The translations under genes and the position numbers were made by a program. Positions 1 to 7,764 of a stretch of 64,000 bases of DNA are shown one piece after another. Under the pieces are notes generated by a model. That model made no database searches. It was given only the letters and a program-made list of their open reading frames with translations, and had not been told where the DNA came from. The stretch is from Calothrix sp. PCC 7103. GTDB taxonomy: Bacteria > Cyanobacteriota > Cyanobacteriia > Cyanobacteriales > Nostocaceae. Numbering within the stretch: position 1 is the stretch's first letter; each line of letters opens with the position of its first letter. Location of the stretch: the NCBI RefSeq assembly GCF_000331305.1, contig NZ_KB217478.1, positions 8,153,481-8,217,480 of the forward strand. The letters run 5' to 3'.

Positions 1-1
1 A

Positions 2-706
2 ACATATGGGCGCCACGACCCAATTCCTTTTTCTTTACCCAGTACTTATTTAGACTCAGTCCGTAAAGCAGGTGGTACTCCAGTATTGTTACCACCAGGA
101 GAAAGTAATGCAGCAACACTATTAAAACCACTTCATGGTTTGATAATTACAGGTGGAGGAGATATTAATCCAGCTTTATATAACGGCGTCGCTCACCCGA
201 TGGTATATTCGGTAGATAATGAGCGTGATGCCTTTGAAATCAACTTAGCAAAGTTCGCATTAGAGAATCACATCCCCGTATTAGGCATCTGTCGAGGGTT
301 ACAAATACTCATCGTTGCTAGTGGTGGTACTTTAATACCGCATATTCCAGATGAGTATGGCATATCAGTTTCACATCGCTTAGAACCAGAACCAGGTATT
401 CGTAAACATACAGAACACAATGTAATAATTACACCCAACAGTCGTTTAGGAAAATTGATACAGAAAACTCATATATCAGTAGTTTCATGGCATCACCAAG
501 CAGTAGGTATACTACCATCGAACTGGCGCCCGGTAGCTCACTCTGCCGAAGATAAAGTAATCGAAGCAGCAGAACACATACATCATCCTTGGGCAGTAGG
601 AGTACAATGGCATCCCGAAATGTCCCAAAATGACCCTAACCACGAACGTATATTTCAAGGATTTATAGAATCAACATATAGTAAACAAAATTTATTATCA
701 GCTTAA
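2..706 (+). CDS. Peptidase C26 / gamma-glutamyl-GABA hydrolase-like amidotransferase (5' end outside window)
   Basis: The reading frame is open to the left edge (frame of base 2), so the true start lies upstream; the TTG at base 86 is only an internal codon. The protein has the class-I glutamine amidotransferase fold as used by PuuD-type hydrolases: a GGGDINP segment, the nucleophile elbow GICRG with its catalytic Cys, and the C-terminal VQWHPE with the catalytic His. These enzymes cleave gamma-glutamyl amides such as gamma-glutamyl-GABA in the cytoplasm; the substrate here cannot be read from sequence. About 30-40 N-terminal residues seem to be missing compared with the usual 240-250 aa. The next gene is convergent. 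Confidence 0.85.
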   Translation, partial: TYGRHDPIPFSLPSTYLDSVRKAGGTPVLLPPGESNAATLLKPLHGLIITGGGDINPALYNGVAHPMVYSVDNERDAFEINLAKFALENHIPVLGICRGLQILIVASGGTLIPHIPDEYGISVSHRLEPEPGIRKHTEHNVIITPNSRLGKLIQKTHISVVSWHHQAVGILPSNWRPVAHSAEDKVIEAAEHIHHPWAVGVQWHPEMSQNDPNHERIFQGFIESTYSKQNLLSA

Positions 707-726
707 TCCCCCCTTGCGATTTTGTA

Positions 727-747
727 GCACAGGCATCTCGCCTGTGC
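727..747. repeat. Short dyad repeat (GCACAGGC ... GCCTGTGC)
   Basis: An 8-bp perfect stem with a 5-base loop in the 50-bp gap between two convergent genes. It belongs to a family of short dyads in this window built around GCCTGT/ACAGGC (others at 1555-1576 and 39201-39222). It may help terminate transcription, but no T-run follows on either strand. Confidence 0.6.
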
Positions 748-756
748 AGCAAAATA

Positions 757-1473
757 TCAATAATTATTTAATAAATCATTTAAGCCAGACCATAGTTTAT
801 CCAGTCCGTTAGCCATAAGAAAGCCGCCTTCAATAGTAGCATCTAATAATTCAGGGTATTGTCTAATAACTAAACTTGTTAATTCTAAAGCTTCACGCGC
901 GTGTCTTGTTTCTATTCCTTCGTTGAAACAGTCATTAAAATAAGCTTCTTCCTTAACCAAAGGGAAACATTTAGATAAACTATCCATAATCGCGCGCATC
1001 CAATCATCTGCAAACATTTCGATTACACACCAAGGTCCTAATGATTTGGGATATAAATTTTGTACTAATAGAATGAATTCTGCTGTAATTGGGTCAAGGA
1101 TGTTTTGTAGTTTATCCAAACTACCAAATTCTTCGTCATCAATTAAAATGTTGGCGCCAATTCGTACAAATGCGCGAGTTAGTTGATAGTGATGGGTGTC
1201 ACCATTTATCAATCCATCATCATCTTTAATGATTTGCAGTTTACGCACCCGCAGCGCTGGACTATCAAGGTGTGGTATGTGATATACCATGACGCGCGTG
1301 GCATGACATGCTGCTTGATATCGTAAGTGTAAATGCCCTAATAAATCTGGGCACGTTAATTTTTCACTGCTTAATGCGCTTAAATTCGCAAAAAAAGGAT
1401 GTTGTGATGGTAAATGCTCTTGATAAAGTTTATTTACATAGTTTTGAAATGTTAGCTCTGCATTTTGGTACAT
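757..1473 (-). CDS. Heme-oxygenase-like di-iron family protein (DUF3865/CADD-like)
   Basis: A 238-aa all-helical protein resembling the DUF3865/CADD group within the heme-oxygenase-like di-iron oxidase/oxygenase superfamily. Candidate metal ligands can be seen: DDDG and GDTHHYQL around residues 84-96 (His94/His95), E152 in IEMFADDW (with D156/D157) and H191 in TRHAREA. Characterised members of this fold oxidise fatty acids, amino acids or para-aminobenzoate precursors, but the substrate of the cyanobacterial group is not known to me. No signal peptide, so cytoplasmic. It stands alone on the minus strand, facing the amidotransferase gene. Family call is good; activity is inferred from the ligand-like residues. 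Confidence 0.7.
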   Translation of the reverse strand: MYQNAELTFQNYVNKLYQEHLPSQHPFFANLSALSSEKLTCPDLLGHLHLRYQAACHATRVMVYHIPHLDSPALRVRKLQIIKDDDGLINGDTHHYQLTRAFVRIGANILIDDEEFGSLDKLQNILDPITAEFILLVQNLYPKSLGPWCVIEMFADDWMRAIMDSLSKCFPLVKEEAYFNDCFNEGIETRHAREALELTSLVIRQYPELLDATIEGGFLMANGLDKLWSGLNDLLNNY

Positions 1474-1554
1474 AAATCTAAAAATAAATATTAATTATAA
1501 TTTTTAGATTTAGCTAAAACTATATAATATTTATTAATTTTGTATAAATAAAAT

Positions 1555-1576
1555 GAACAGGCAAGGATGCCTGTTC
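1555..1576. repeat. Short dyad repeat (GAACAGGCA ... TGCCTGTTC)
   Basis: A 9-bp perfect stem around a 4-base loop, followed by TACAAGA. A nearly identical copy lies at 39201-39222 followed by CACAAGA, and a variant (GAACGGGTA/TACCCGTTC) at 27552-27573. Intergenic dispersed element typical of filamentous cyanobacteria; function unknown. Confidence 0.7.
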
Positions 1577-1606
1577 TACAAGAAAAATTTTTACAAAAGA
1601 AAACTT

Positions 1607-1825
1607 TTAGGGAATGCGAGAAATGTTGCTGCCATCAATTTCTGGTGTTGCGAATGCATCTAATGACCCATTAGGAGGTCTTTTTGGCGCCTTTACACCA
1701 CTCTCTGATGGATAGTCTGGGTCAATTTTTCTCACAACTGGGAGTTGGAGCGCTTGCCATAGCTCGTAAAGTGCCCAAAATAAGCTGGTTGCAGAAGCTG
1801 CGATTAGTAAGTATGCATGTATCAT
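1607..1825 (-). CDS. Small membrane-anchored hypothetical protein
   Basis: A 72-aa frame with an N-terminal hydrophobic helix (about residues 4-28, rich in Ala/Leu/Trp) and a polar, proline-rich tail. I do not recognise a family. It is the divergent partner of the PadR gene: its ATG lies 11 bases from the first of two operator-like inverted repeats, so it may be under the same control. Conservation would be needed to be sure it is expressed. Confidence 0.45.
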   Translation of the reverse strand: MIHAYLLIAASATSLFWALYELWQALQLPVVRKIDPDYPSESGVKAPKRPPNGSLDAFATPEIDGSNISRIP

Positions 1826-1835
1826 ACCATTAAAC

Positions 1836-1884
1836 TATATCTAAAATGGATATATTATATTATGATATATCTAGATTTGATATA
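1836..1884. promoter_or_regulatory. Two identical-architecture inverted repeats (TATATC-N7-GATATA), candidate PadR operator
   Basis: Two perfect inverted repeats, TATATC-N7-GATATA, at 1836-1854 and 1866-1884, centres 30 bp (about three helical turns) apart. They fill the gap between the divergent small membrane gene and padR. PadR dimers bind short AT-rich inverted repeats in their own promoters, so autoregulation of both divergent genes is a natural reading. The repeats are seen directly; the identity of the binding protein is inferred. Confidence 0.6.
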
Positions 1885-1897
1885 GAGTGTTCTAATT

Positions 1898-2236
1898 ATG
1901 AAACCTATTGATTTTTTACCGTTAAAACCCGCAGTGTTTCATATACTGCTTTCGCTTGCTGATGCTGACCGTCACGGTTATGGAATTATGCAGGAGGTGC
2001 AAGTTAGGACGGGTGGTTTAGTTAAGCTTGGCCCTGGAACGCTTTATACAGCTATTAAGCGTTTGGTTATGGATAAGTTAATTGTGGAATGTGAGGGTAC
2101 AGATGCCTGTGATGATGAGCGACGACGGTATTACGGTATTACTGAGTTGGGACGAGAGGTTATTGGGTTAGAGGCTCGGCGGTTGGAGGAATTGGTGGAT
2201 ATGGCAAGGACTAAAAATTTGCTTTCATCGATTTAA
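1898..2236 (+). CDS. PadR family transcriptional regulator
   Basis: A 112-aa winged-helix regulator. The PadR signature is clear: the HGYGIMQEV segment near residue 28, then LGPGTLYTAIKRL (recognition helix region) and the wing DERRRYYGITELG, followed by a short dimerisation helix. PadR proteins repress detoxification or membrane-transport genes until a small ligand binds. It is followed after 24 bases by a small membrane protein gene with a strong ribosome binding site, the usual PadR/permease-prefix pairing. Two operator-like repeats lie just upstream. Ligand unknown. Confidence 0.9.
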   Translation: MKPIDFLPLKPAVFHILLSLADADRHGYGIMQEVQVRTGGLVKLGPGTLYTAIKRLVMDKLIVECEGTDACDDERRRYYGITELGREVIGLEARRLEELVDMARTKNLLSSI

Positions 2237-2260
2237 ATACGCTAATCAAAGGAGGAAGTT

Positions 2261-2596
2261 ATGTTGGTGTCACGATTAGCGTTAAAGTTATCGGTTGGAA
2301 TTTATAGTTGTTTGTTGGTTATTTATCCTGTTGGGTTTCGACGCGAGTTTGGTGAGCAGATGGTTATGGTGTTTGAGGATATGTGTTGCGATGCTGTGCG
2401 TGTTGGGAGAGTTTGGGGTTTGGTGAGGGTTTGGTATTTGGTTTTGTCTGAGTTGTGGAGTACTGCGCGGGAGCAGCATTTACTTGCGGGGAGTTATTTT
2501 CGTTTGTTGAGGGTTAGGAATTGTGTTTTGCAGGCTGTTTTTAGTTTGATGGGGTTGGTTGGGGGAGTTTGGTGGGTGATGAGGGGGAAGCACTGA
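2261..2596 (+). CDS. PadR-linked small membrane protein (permease-prefix-like)
   Basis: A 111-aa protein with a strong AAAGGAGG ribosome binding site 5-6 bases before the ATG. It contains the LVIYPVGFRREFGEQMVMVF segment, which resembles the 'LYP..FR..FG.EM...F.D' motif at the start of PadR-associated permeases, and ends with a hydrophobic helix (about residues 88-106). It appears to be the prefix/anchor region only, without a permease body. The coding strand is strikingly rich in G and T, unlike neighbouring genes, which also explains the C/A-rich open frames opposite. Likely co-transcribed with padR; role unknown. Confidence 0.6.
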   Translation: MLVSRLALKLSVGIYSCLLVIYPVGFRREFGEQMVMVFEDMCCDAVRVGRVWGLVRVWYLVLSELWSTAREQHLLAGSYFRLLRVRNCVLQAVFSLMGLVGGVWWVMRGKH

Positions 2597-2725
2597 AGTG
2601 CTTATTAGCAGCTGGGGGCAGTGGTTGTGTTTCATATGGAAGGGAAATGTTATATTTTGCTCTTGTAGTAAAAGTGCCATGTTGTGGTAATCTATTCAGG
2701 ATTTGATGGAGATGTGGAGGTTGTC

Positions 2726-3790
2726 ATGGCGAAGCTGCGAGTGGGGCTTTTGTTTGGTGGTCGTTCGGGCGAGCATGAAGTATCAATAAAATCTGCACGC
2801 GCGATACAAGGCGCCTTAAGTGCTGATGAAAATGCTAGTAAATATGATGTGCTGCCTTTTTATATTCAAAAAGATGGTTTATGGCAAGCTCCTGCAACTG
2901 CACAACAAGTTTTAGATAGTGGTGAAGCTCTACAAAATCTTGTCCCTTCTCCAAATTTATGGCAATTCCCTACTGAAGCCAATCAAGTTGATGTTTGGTT
3001 TCCTATCCTTCACGGACCTAATGGTGAAGATGGTACTATTCAAGGATTACTTACGTTGATGCAAGTGCCCTATGTTGGTTCTGGTGTACTGGGATCAGCG
3101 GCAGGTATGGACAAAATCGCCATGAAGGATGTTTTTGCACAAGCTGGTTTGGCTCAAGTTAAGTATGTTGTGGTGACACGCACACAAGTTTATTCTAATC
3201 CTTGTGTTTTTCCAAAGCTTTGTGATGATATTGAAGCTAATTTGGGATACCCTTGCTTTGTTAAACCTGCAAATTTGGGGTCTTCTGTTGGTATTGCCAA
3301 AGTTCGTAACCGTACTGAACTAGAAGTTGCTCTTGATAATGCTGCTAGTTATGACCGTCGAATTATTGTTGAACAAGGTGTAATTGCTAGAGAAGTTGAA
3401 TGCGCTGTTTTGGGGAATGATAATCCTAAAGCTTCTGTTCTCGGTGAAATTACTTTCAGTAGCGACTTTTATGACTACGTTACCAAGTATACCGATGGTT
3501 TGGCAGAATTGCTGATTCCGGCGCCGTTACCTTCTTCTGTTGTCTCGCAAATACAAGAGATGGCAATACGAGCATTTGCCGCAGTCGATGCAGCAGGGTT
3601 GTCGCGCGTAGATTTCTTTTATGTTGAATCAACAGGAGAAATACTGATTAATGAAATTAATACGCTACCCGGCTTTACAGCGACAAGTATGTACCCTCAG
3701 ATGTGGGCACATACAGGAGTACCTTTTACTAACCTCGTTGACCAATTAATACAGTTCGCACTCGAACGACATTCTTCTGCAAAGTCCTGA
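2726..3790 (+). CDS. ddl: D-alanine--D-alanine ligase
   Basis: ATP-grasp ligase that joins two D-alanines for peptidoglycan precursors in the cytoplasm. The N-terminus [17 protein letters not shown] is diagnostic, with [12 protein letters not shown], the [16 protein letters not shown] loop, ATP-grasp residues around [13 protein letters not shown], and the C-terminal [16 protein letters not shown] metal/substrate motif. I chose the ATG at 2726 because GGAGG lies 5 bases upstream and the protein then begins [12 protein letters not shown]; an in-frame GTG at 2684 adds 14 unlikely residues. Length 354 aa fits the family. Confidence 0.95.
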   Translation: MAKLRVGLLFGGRSGEHEVSIKSARAIQGALSADENASKYDVLPFYIQKDGLWQAPATAQQVLDSGEALQNLVPSPNLWQFPTEANQVDVWFPILHGPNGEDGTIQGLLTLMQVPYVGSGVLGSAAGMDKIAMKDVFAQAGLAQVKYVVVTRTQVYSNPCVFPKLCDDIEANLGYPCFVKPANLGSSVGIAKVRNRTELEVALDNAASYDRRIIVEQGVIAREVECAVLGNDNPKASVLGEITFSSDFYDYVTKYTDGLAELLIPAPLPSSVVSQIQEMAIRAFAAVDAAGLSRVDFFYVESTGEILINEINTLPGFTATSMYPQMWAHTGVPFTNLVDQLIQFALERHSSAKS

Positions 3791-3981
3791 TAATCGTTTG
3801 ATTTCATCAGTAGATTAAGCACATAAAGTCTAAATAAATACCAAAAATTAGCCAAAAAAGTGGTTTTTTGTAGCCGATGTATCAGAAAAATGCTACAAAG
3901 AGCCACATTTGGCTACGGATACTCAAGGTGTATTCCAGATGTACAATTAGCCGGATAGAGGGGTATAAATCCGCAAAAATC

Positions 3982-4662
3982 ATGGAAAACAGTCAGAGAG
4001 TACAGCAGGAGACAAGTGACGCTGGCACTCCAGCACCTGAAAACGCGCCTGAACACAAACCTGAAAAAACGGTTGTATCAAAGCACAAATCAGCGTTAGG
4101 GTTTTTTATACGCTTGATTGCTTATCATCCTTGGCTTTTGGTGGTAGCTTTACTTAGTCTATTTGCTGGTGGTGCCGTGCTATCAGTTTATAGTCTGGGA
4201 TATGCAGGACGTATAGAAGAGTCGCAGACGAATGATATGACTGAGCAAGCTGAAGTGGAAATAGTTGAGTCTAGTTCTAGCCCAATTACTGAAAAAAGCA
4301 GTCAATTTCCAATATGGGTGGTTATGGCGATTGCTTTGAGTTGTGGAGGTGGGTGTTTGGTTATTTTTCGCTGGCTTAACAGTTCTAAGCTTTCTTCAAA
4401 AAACCAAAAGCGTGTTAATCGCTACGAAGAACGTATCGCTCAACGTCGTTATTATCAAACAGAACCACAGGCGCCTAAAAAGCCACCGGTTTTTGTACCA
4501 CCAAAAACAAGTACACATGGTCCTCCGACAACACGCAAGACAAATACAACAGTTACTATCTTGCCACCTCATAACAATTCTTTGGGCATCCACCAGGAAC
4601 CTCTAGCTCAACCCGTCGAAGCCCGCAAACAAAACCCTATTTCTTTTGTTGTGCGTAAGTAG
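3982..4662 (+). CDS. Hypothetical protein with two membrane segments and a proline-rich tail
   Basis: From the ATG at 3982 the product is 226 aa; the frame is open upstream but those residues look like translated spacer. It has a charged, Pro/Glu-rich N-terminus, a first hydrophobic helix (about residues 38-70), a Ser/Glu-rich loop, a second helix (about 109-130) and a basic, proline/threonine-rich C-terminal tail. No family recognised. The gene stands alone downstream of ddl and no clear Shine-Dalgarno was seen. Confidence 0.55.
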   Translation: MENSQRVQQETSDAGTPAPENAPEHKPEKTVVSKHKSALGFFIRLIAYHPWLLVVALLSLFAGGAVLSVYSLGYAGRIEESQTNDMTEQAEVEIVESSSSPITEKSSQFPIWVVMAIALSCGGGCLVIFRWLNSSKLSSKNQKRVNRYEERIAQRRYYQTEPQAPKKPPVFVPPKTSTHGPPTTRKTNTTVTILPPHNNSLGIHQEPLAQPVEARKQNPISFVVRK

Positions 4663-4928
4663 CAGTCCAAGTAAAAGTGTCAGATGACATCTTTATTTAG
4701 AGAAACCAGCCTTCTATATGAGAAATTATATTTTCTCGCAAAATATTTGGCAAGAAGCCTGGTTTCTGGCTAGATGCTCAATAGAAAAATAACTGTAGTA
4801 ACTGTTTAACCGGGCTTTTGAGTAAACCCGGTTTTTGAATGTCTGAAAGTAAATATACAATTTTATATTTATTTTATAAGATAAATCCTCAAAACTAAAT
4901 TATCAAGAAACTTGCCAGATTGGCAACT

Positions 4929-4980
4929 CACCCCTGAATTCGTCGGTTATCTTGAACAAAGATAAACGACTTCAAGGGTG
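4929..4980. repeat. Long imperfect hairpin inside a 774-bp gene-free stretch
   Basis: CACCCCTGAA and TTCAAGGGTG form the base of a stem, with CGTC/GAC and GTTATCTT/AAGATAA(A)C closer to the loop. Imperfect outer arms (GCCAGATTGGCAAC near 4914 and GCTAATCTGGCAAC near 5026) extend the dyad over about 125 bp. It could be a small MITE-like element or a structured RNA. No coding frame is supported here. Confidence 0.45.
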
Positions 4981-5180
4981 TTGTTATCAGGGTGTACTCA
5001 ACTACCAAACACCATTGCCAGAGCTAATCTGGCAACTATTTAATCAGATTATATTGATGATATAAAAAGCATCTACTACCTGATAACAAGTACCTTTACT
5101 TAAGTAATATTATCTAATATCAAAATATCTACTTATCCAAATATTTAAGTTTGGTATTCATCGCATCAGAGATAAAAGTA

Positions 5181-5310
5181 AAAACGTTGTTGTCCACACA
5201 TTAGCCCCCTAAGAGACAACGTTTTACTAAATTTCTGTTCGCTTCAGCGGTGAATGCTGGAGCGGGAGTGAAAAGCGCTTGATATGCTTCCTCCCGCTCC
5301 TCTTTTTTTT
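5181..5310 (+). ncRNA. Candidate small RNA: two hairpins ending in a strong terminator
   Basis: Within the 4663-5436 gap, a hairpin (AAAACGTTGTTGTC ... GACAACGTTTT, 5181-5225) is followed about 30 bases later by a GC-rich hairpin and T-run (5259-5310). The nearest plus-strand gene ends about 600 bases upstream, so this terminator probably ends a separate transcript. Neither tmRNA, Yfr1 nor Yfr2 signatures were seen. The 5' end is not defined by the sequence; existence as an RNA is inferred. Confidence 0.4.
5259..5310 (+). terminator. Rho-independent terminator
   Basis: Perfect 10-bp stem GGAGCGGGAG / CTCCCGCTCC (5259-5268 and 5291-5300) followed directly by TC and eight T residues. It is the strongest terminator in the window and lies in a region without a recognised gene on the plus strand. 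Confidence 0.8.
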
Positions 5311-5323
5311 GACAAACCTACTT

Positions 5324-5338
5324 AGAAACCCGGTTTCT
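5324..5338. repeat. Dispersed dyad AGAAACCCGGTTTCT
   Basis: Near-perfect palindrome, one of a family: also at 6667-6681, 33485-33499, 33551-33565, 63775-63789 and a partial copy at 63829-63840. Degraded relatives occur near 4735 and 6008. All copies are intergenic. Confidence 0.75.
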
Positions 5339-5436
5339 GTATCAAAGTAATAAAAAAGCTAATCAAATTTATTTTATCAGCCACACAAAGAAATATAAAT
5401 CAATTTAGAATAGTTATTAAAGAGAAGGAGTTATAT

Positions 5437-5871
5437 ATGTCAACGGAAAAAAAATATAAAGAATTTGACGAAATTGTTGACCGTGTTCTTTCAATTATAG
5501 AAAGTAAAAATGAGAGCGAGCAAACCGTACAGAATTTGACTCGTTTAGAAGAAGCTCATTTTGCTACATCACAACTTATCACTAGCTTACAGGCAGAACA
5601 CTTAGCAGCATCTAACCGGATGACTCGGATTGAAGAAGTACATATAGCTGCATCACAGAGAATGGACAAGATAGAATCTGCAATCGAATCAAATGCTGCT
5701 TCTATTAAAGAACTAAATATAGCAGTTGCTAATATATTTAACATTGTTAGTATCAGTCAGCAGAATTTTGAAGTGATTCAGAAAAATTTTGAAGTCGTTG
5801 TTTCCCAAATTAAAGGACTTCAGTCAGAAAGTCGTAATATTCTTGACCATTTGTTTGGTATACAAGAATAA
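5437..5871 (+). CDS. Small coiled-coil protein (paralogue 1 of 2)
   Basis: A 144-aa, almost wholly helical protein with AAGGAG 8 bases before the ATG. The middle carries about three imperfect repeats of roughly 18 residues (RLEEAHFATSQL, LQAEHLAASNRM, RIEEVHIAASQRM), then a longer coiled coil with QNFEVIQKNFEVVVSQI. No membrane segment, no known domain. It is clearly homologous along its length to the gene at 6145-6549, so the pair arose by tandem duplication. The duplicated pair and the neighbouring spacers contain no GGCGCC between about 4.5 and 6.7 kb. Function unknown; oligomeric scaffold is one possibility. Confidence 0.7.
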   Translation: MSTEKKYKEFDEIVDRVLSIIESKNESEQTVQNLTRLEEAHFATSQLITSLQAEHLAASNRMTRIEEVHIAASQRMDKIESAIESNAASIKELNIAVANIFNIVSISQQNFEVIQKNFEVVVSQIKGLQSESRNILDHLFGIQE

Positions 5872-5958
5872 TTATGTTCAAGGAGCCAATTCAGCTTCTA
5901 TGCCTTTAAATGTATAAAAAAGACATAATTTTTATTTTCTGTTTTATTTTAAAGCATA

Positions 5959-5992
5959 AAATTCCCAACTTCTGAAGAAAAGTTGGGAATTT
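5959..5992 (+). terminator. Probable terminator hairpin
   Basis: AAATTCCCAACTT / AAGTTGGGAATTT forms a 13-bp stem with an 8-base loop, 87 bases after the first coiled-coil gene; only a weak T-stretch (CAGTCTTTATT) follows. Confidence 0.55.
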
Positions 5993-6144
5993 CAGTCTTT
6001 ATTATAAACCAGGTTTTTACGTAAAAATATGGCTTATTAATTACATCAATTAATTGAAAAATAAAATTAAGTTATTATAAACAGAGTAGTATTTAGATAC
6101 AAATCACCCAACTTAAACTAAGTGGAATAAACTAATATAAGATT

Positions 6145-6549
6145 ATGATTAATACAAAGATATTTATGTTTAATAGAAGACAGAAAGAATTGGATGAAGT
6201 ATTTGAACGTGTTCTTGCATTCATGGAAGATGCTTGTGACCAATCATCCAAGCGTATGGAAAAGTTAGAACATTTAAATATTGCAGCGTCGGAACGTATC
6301 GCTCGTTTGGAAGAAGCAAGTTTGGCATCTTCAAAAAGACTAGATAGAATTGAAACGATTTTAGAGTCGAATACAATTTCTATTAAAGAATTAAATAGTG
6401 CTGCCTCCAATATATTTACTGCTATGACTCTCAGTCAGAAAAATTTTGAGGTTATTCAGGAGAACTTTGAGATTATAGTTTCACAAGTTAAAGGAATTCA
6501 AAAGGAAAATCGCCATATGCTTGAATATTTATTCAAGACAAACGAGTAA
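6145..6549 (+). CDS. Small coiled-coil protein (paralogue 2 of 2)
   Basis: A 134-aa helical protein matching the previous coiled-coil gene: KELDEVFERVLAF, RLEEASLASSKRLDRIE, SIKELNSAASNIF and QKNFEVIQENFEIIVSQVKGI correspond block by block. It has one heptad-type repeat unit fewer than its partner. The start at 6145 is uncertain; an in-frame ATG at 6166 would give MFNRRQ, and no good ribosome binding site is visible before either. Separate promoters are likely, since a hairpin terminator lies between the two genes. Confidence 0.65.
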   Translation: MINTKIFMFNRRQKELDEVFERVLAFMEDACDQSSKRMEKLEHLNIAASERIARLEEASLASSKRLDRIETILESNTISIKELNSAASNIFTAMTLSQKNFEVIQENFEIIVSQVKGIQKENRHMLEYLFKTNE

Positions 6550-6614
6550 ATGTTTTTAATTGAATAAAGTTTTTATATTCTAAATTGTTAATTTTGGTGT
6601 GTAAAAAATTAAAA

Positions 6615-6649
6615 ACGGATATAACAATTAATTTTTTTGTTACATCCGT
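6615..6649 (+). terminator. Probable terminator hairpin
   Basis: ACGGATATAACA / TGTTACATCCGT stem (one G-T pair) just after the second coiled-coil gene; T-rich loop and AT-rich tail. Confidence 0.5.
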
Positions 6650-6666
6650 CTATAATTTAAAATGCT

Positions 6667-6681
6667 AGAAACCCGGTTTCT
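6667..6681. repeat. Dispersed dyad AGAAACCCGGTTTCT
   Basis: Identical to the copy at 5324-5338; the two copies bracket the duplicated coiled-coil genes. It lies 8 bases beyond the stop codon of the convergent hydrolase gene. Confidence 0.75.
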
Positions 6682-6688
6682 TTGCGCT

Positions 6689-7624
6689 TTAGCAGTAACC
6701 GCTTTCTTGTAAAAACCTTACTGCTGTTTTATTTATAATAGCCGAGGCGCCGGACGAAGCGTCATGACAGCAGTTAGGAATGATATTTAAATATGAATTT
6801 GGAATACATTCTTGTAACTTTTTACCATCGCTTGCAGGAAACCAAGAATCTTGCTTACCCCATAAAATTAACGTAGGACAGGTAATTTTAAAAAGATTGT
6901 TTTGAGTATTGCTTAACCAGTTTGGTTTGTTAGCTTGTGCTAACTCTATTTCTTGCGCGGCAATTTTTAATTCTTCCGCAACCTTGGTTAAAGTTCCAGG
7001 AAACTCAATATATGGATAAGTAATCCAATATACGTCTTCTGGTGTTAGCATAGATGGGTCGTATAAAACACTACGCCGTTCAATTGCCATAACTTCACGA
7101 ACCAAAGGAGCAAACAAGTAACTTAAACGTGAAGTATCAATAGCTTGTATCACTTCTATTGGTATTTGAGAAAGTAAAGACATTCCCCAATGCGGCAAAC
7201 GCTTGGCAAAAATAGGCACATTTACTACTATTAATCTTGCAATTAACTGTGGATACTTTTGCGAAGCAGCGAGAGCTACTAAGGCGCCCAAAGATTCACC
7301 GACAATAATAGCAGGCTCATTACACAAGGCACGAATTACTCTAGCTAGTTCTGTAACTTGATGTCCTTGTTGCTCGCGACGCGATATCGGTTTATCAGAG
7401 AAACCATAACCTTTGGCATCAAAACAAATTACACGAAAATATTTCGATAGAGGTTTAATGCTGTTACGCCAGTTATAACTCCAACTGCCGATACCGTGTA
7501 GTAAAAATAACGGTTTTCCGCTACCAACTTCGCCATATGCAATTTTCACCGGATATCCGTTTGCATCGGCAATAGTTAAGCTTTGCTTACCCAAAGGAAA
7601 ATTTGTTCGCCACCAATCTCTCAT
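6689..7624 (-). CDS. Alpha/beta-fold hydrolase
   Basis: A 311-aa soluble alpha/beta hydrolase. The oxyanion HGIG segment (about residue 44), nucleophile elbow VGESLGA with the catalytic Ser, the acid in LILWGKQDSWFP and the catalytic His in NCCHDAS are all present in order. Members of this broad group cleave esters, amides or haloalkanes, or decarboxylate; the substrate cannot be assigned. The start MRDWWRTNFPLG is the natural N-terminus of this cyanobacterial subgroup. Monocistronic by appearance. Confidence 0.85.
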   Translation of the reverse strand: MRDWWRTNFPLGKQSLTIADANGYPVKIAYGEVGSGKPLFLLHGIGSWSYNWRNSIKPLSKYFRVICFDAKGYGFSDKPISRREQQGHQVTELARVIRALCNEPAIIVGESLGALVALAASQKYPQLIARLIVVNVPIFAKRLPHWGMSLLSQIPIEVIQAIDTSRLSYLFAPLVREVMAIERRSVLYDPSMLTPEDVYWITYPYIEFPGTLTKVAEELKIAAQEIELAQANKPNWLSNTQNNLFKITCPTLILWGKQDSWFPASDGKKLQECIPNSYLNIIPNCCHDASSGASAIINKTAVRFLQESGYC

Positions 7625-7764
7625 TTTAGGTTTTAGATTTGTCTTCGACAGTGAATAAAGTATAAATTTTAGATTGAGTGATTTTAATCCAAAAATCTAA
7701 ATTTTTGGCATCTTAGAAAAAAAAGTTTATTTTTCAACACAACTTAAACCTATAAGTGATTTAT

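Noticed and set aside
2288-2680. Two minus-strand open frames rich in His, Asn and Pro opposite the PadR partner gene
   Set aside because: They are mirror frames caused by the G/T-rich plus strand; the plus-strand gene has a strong ribosome binding site and PadR context.
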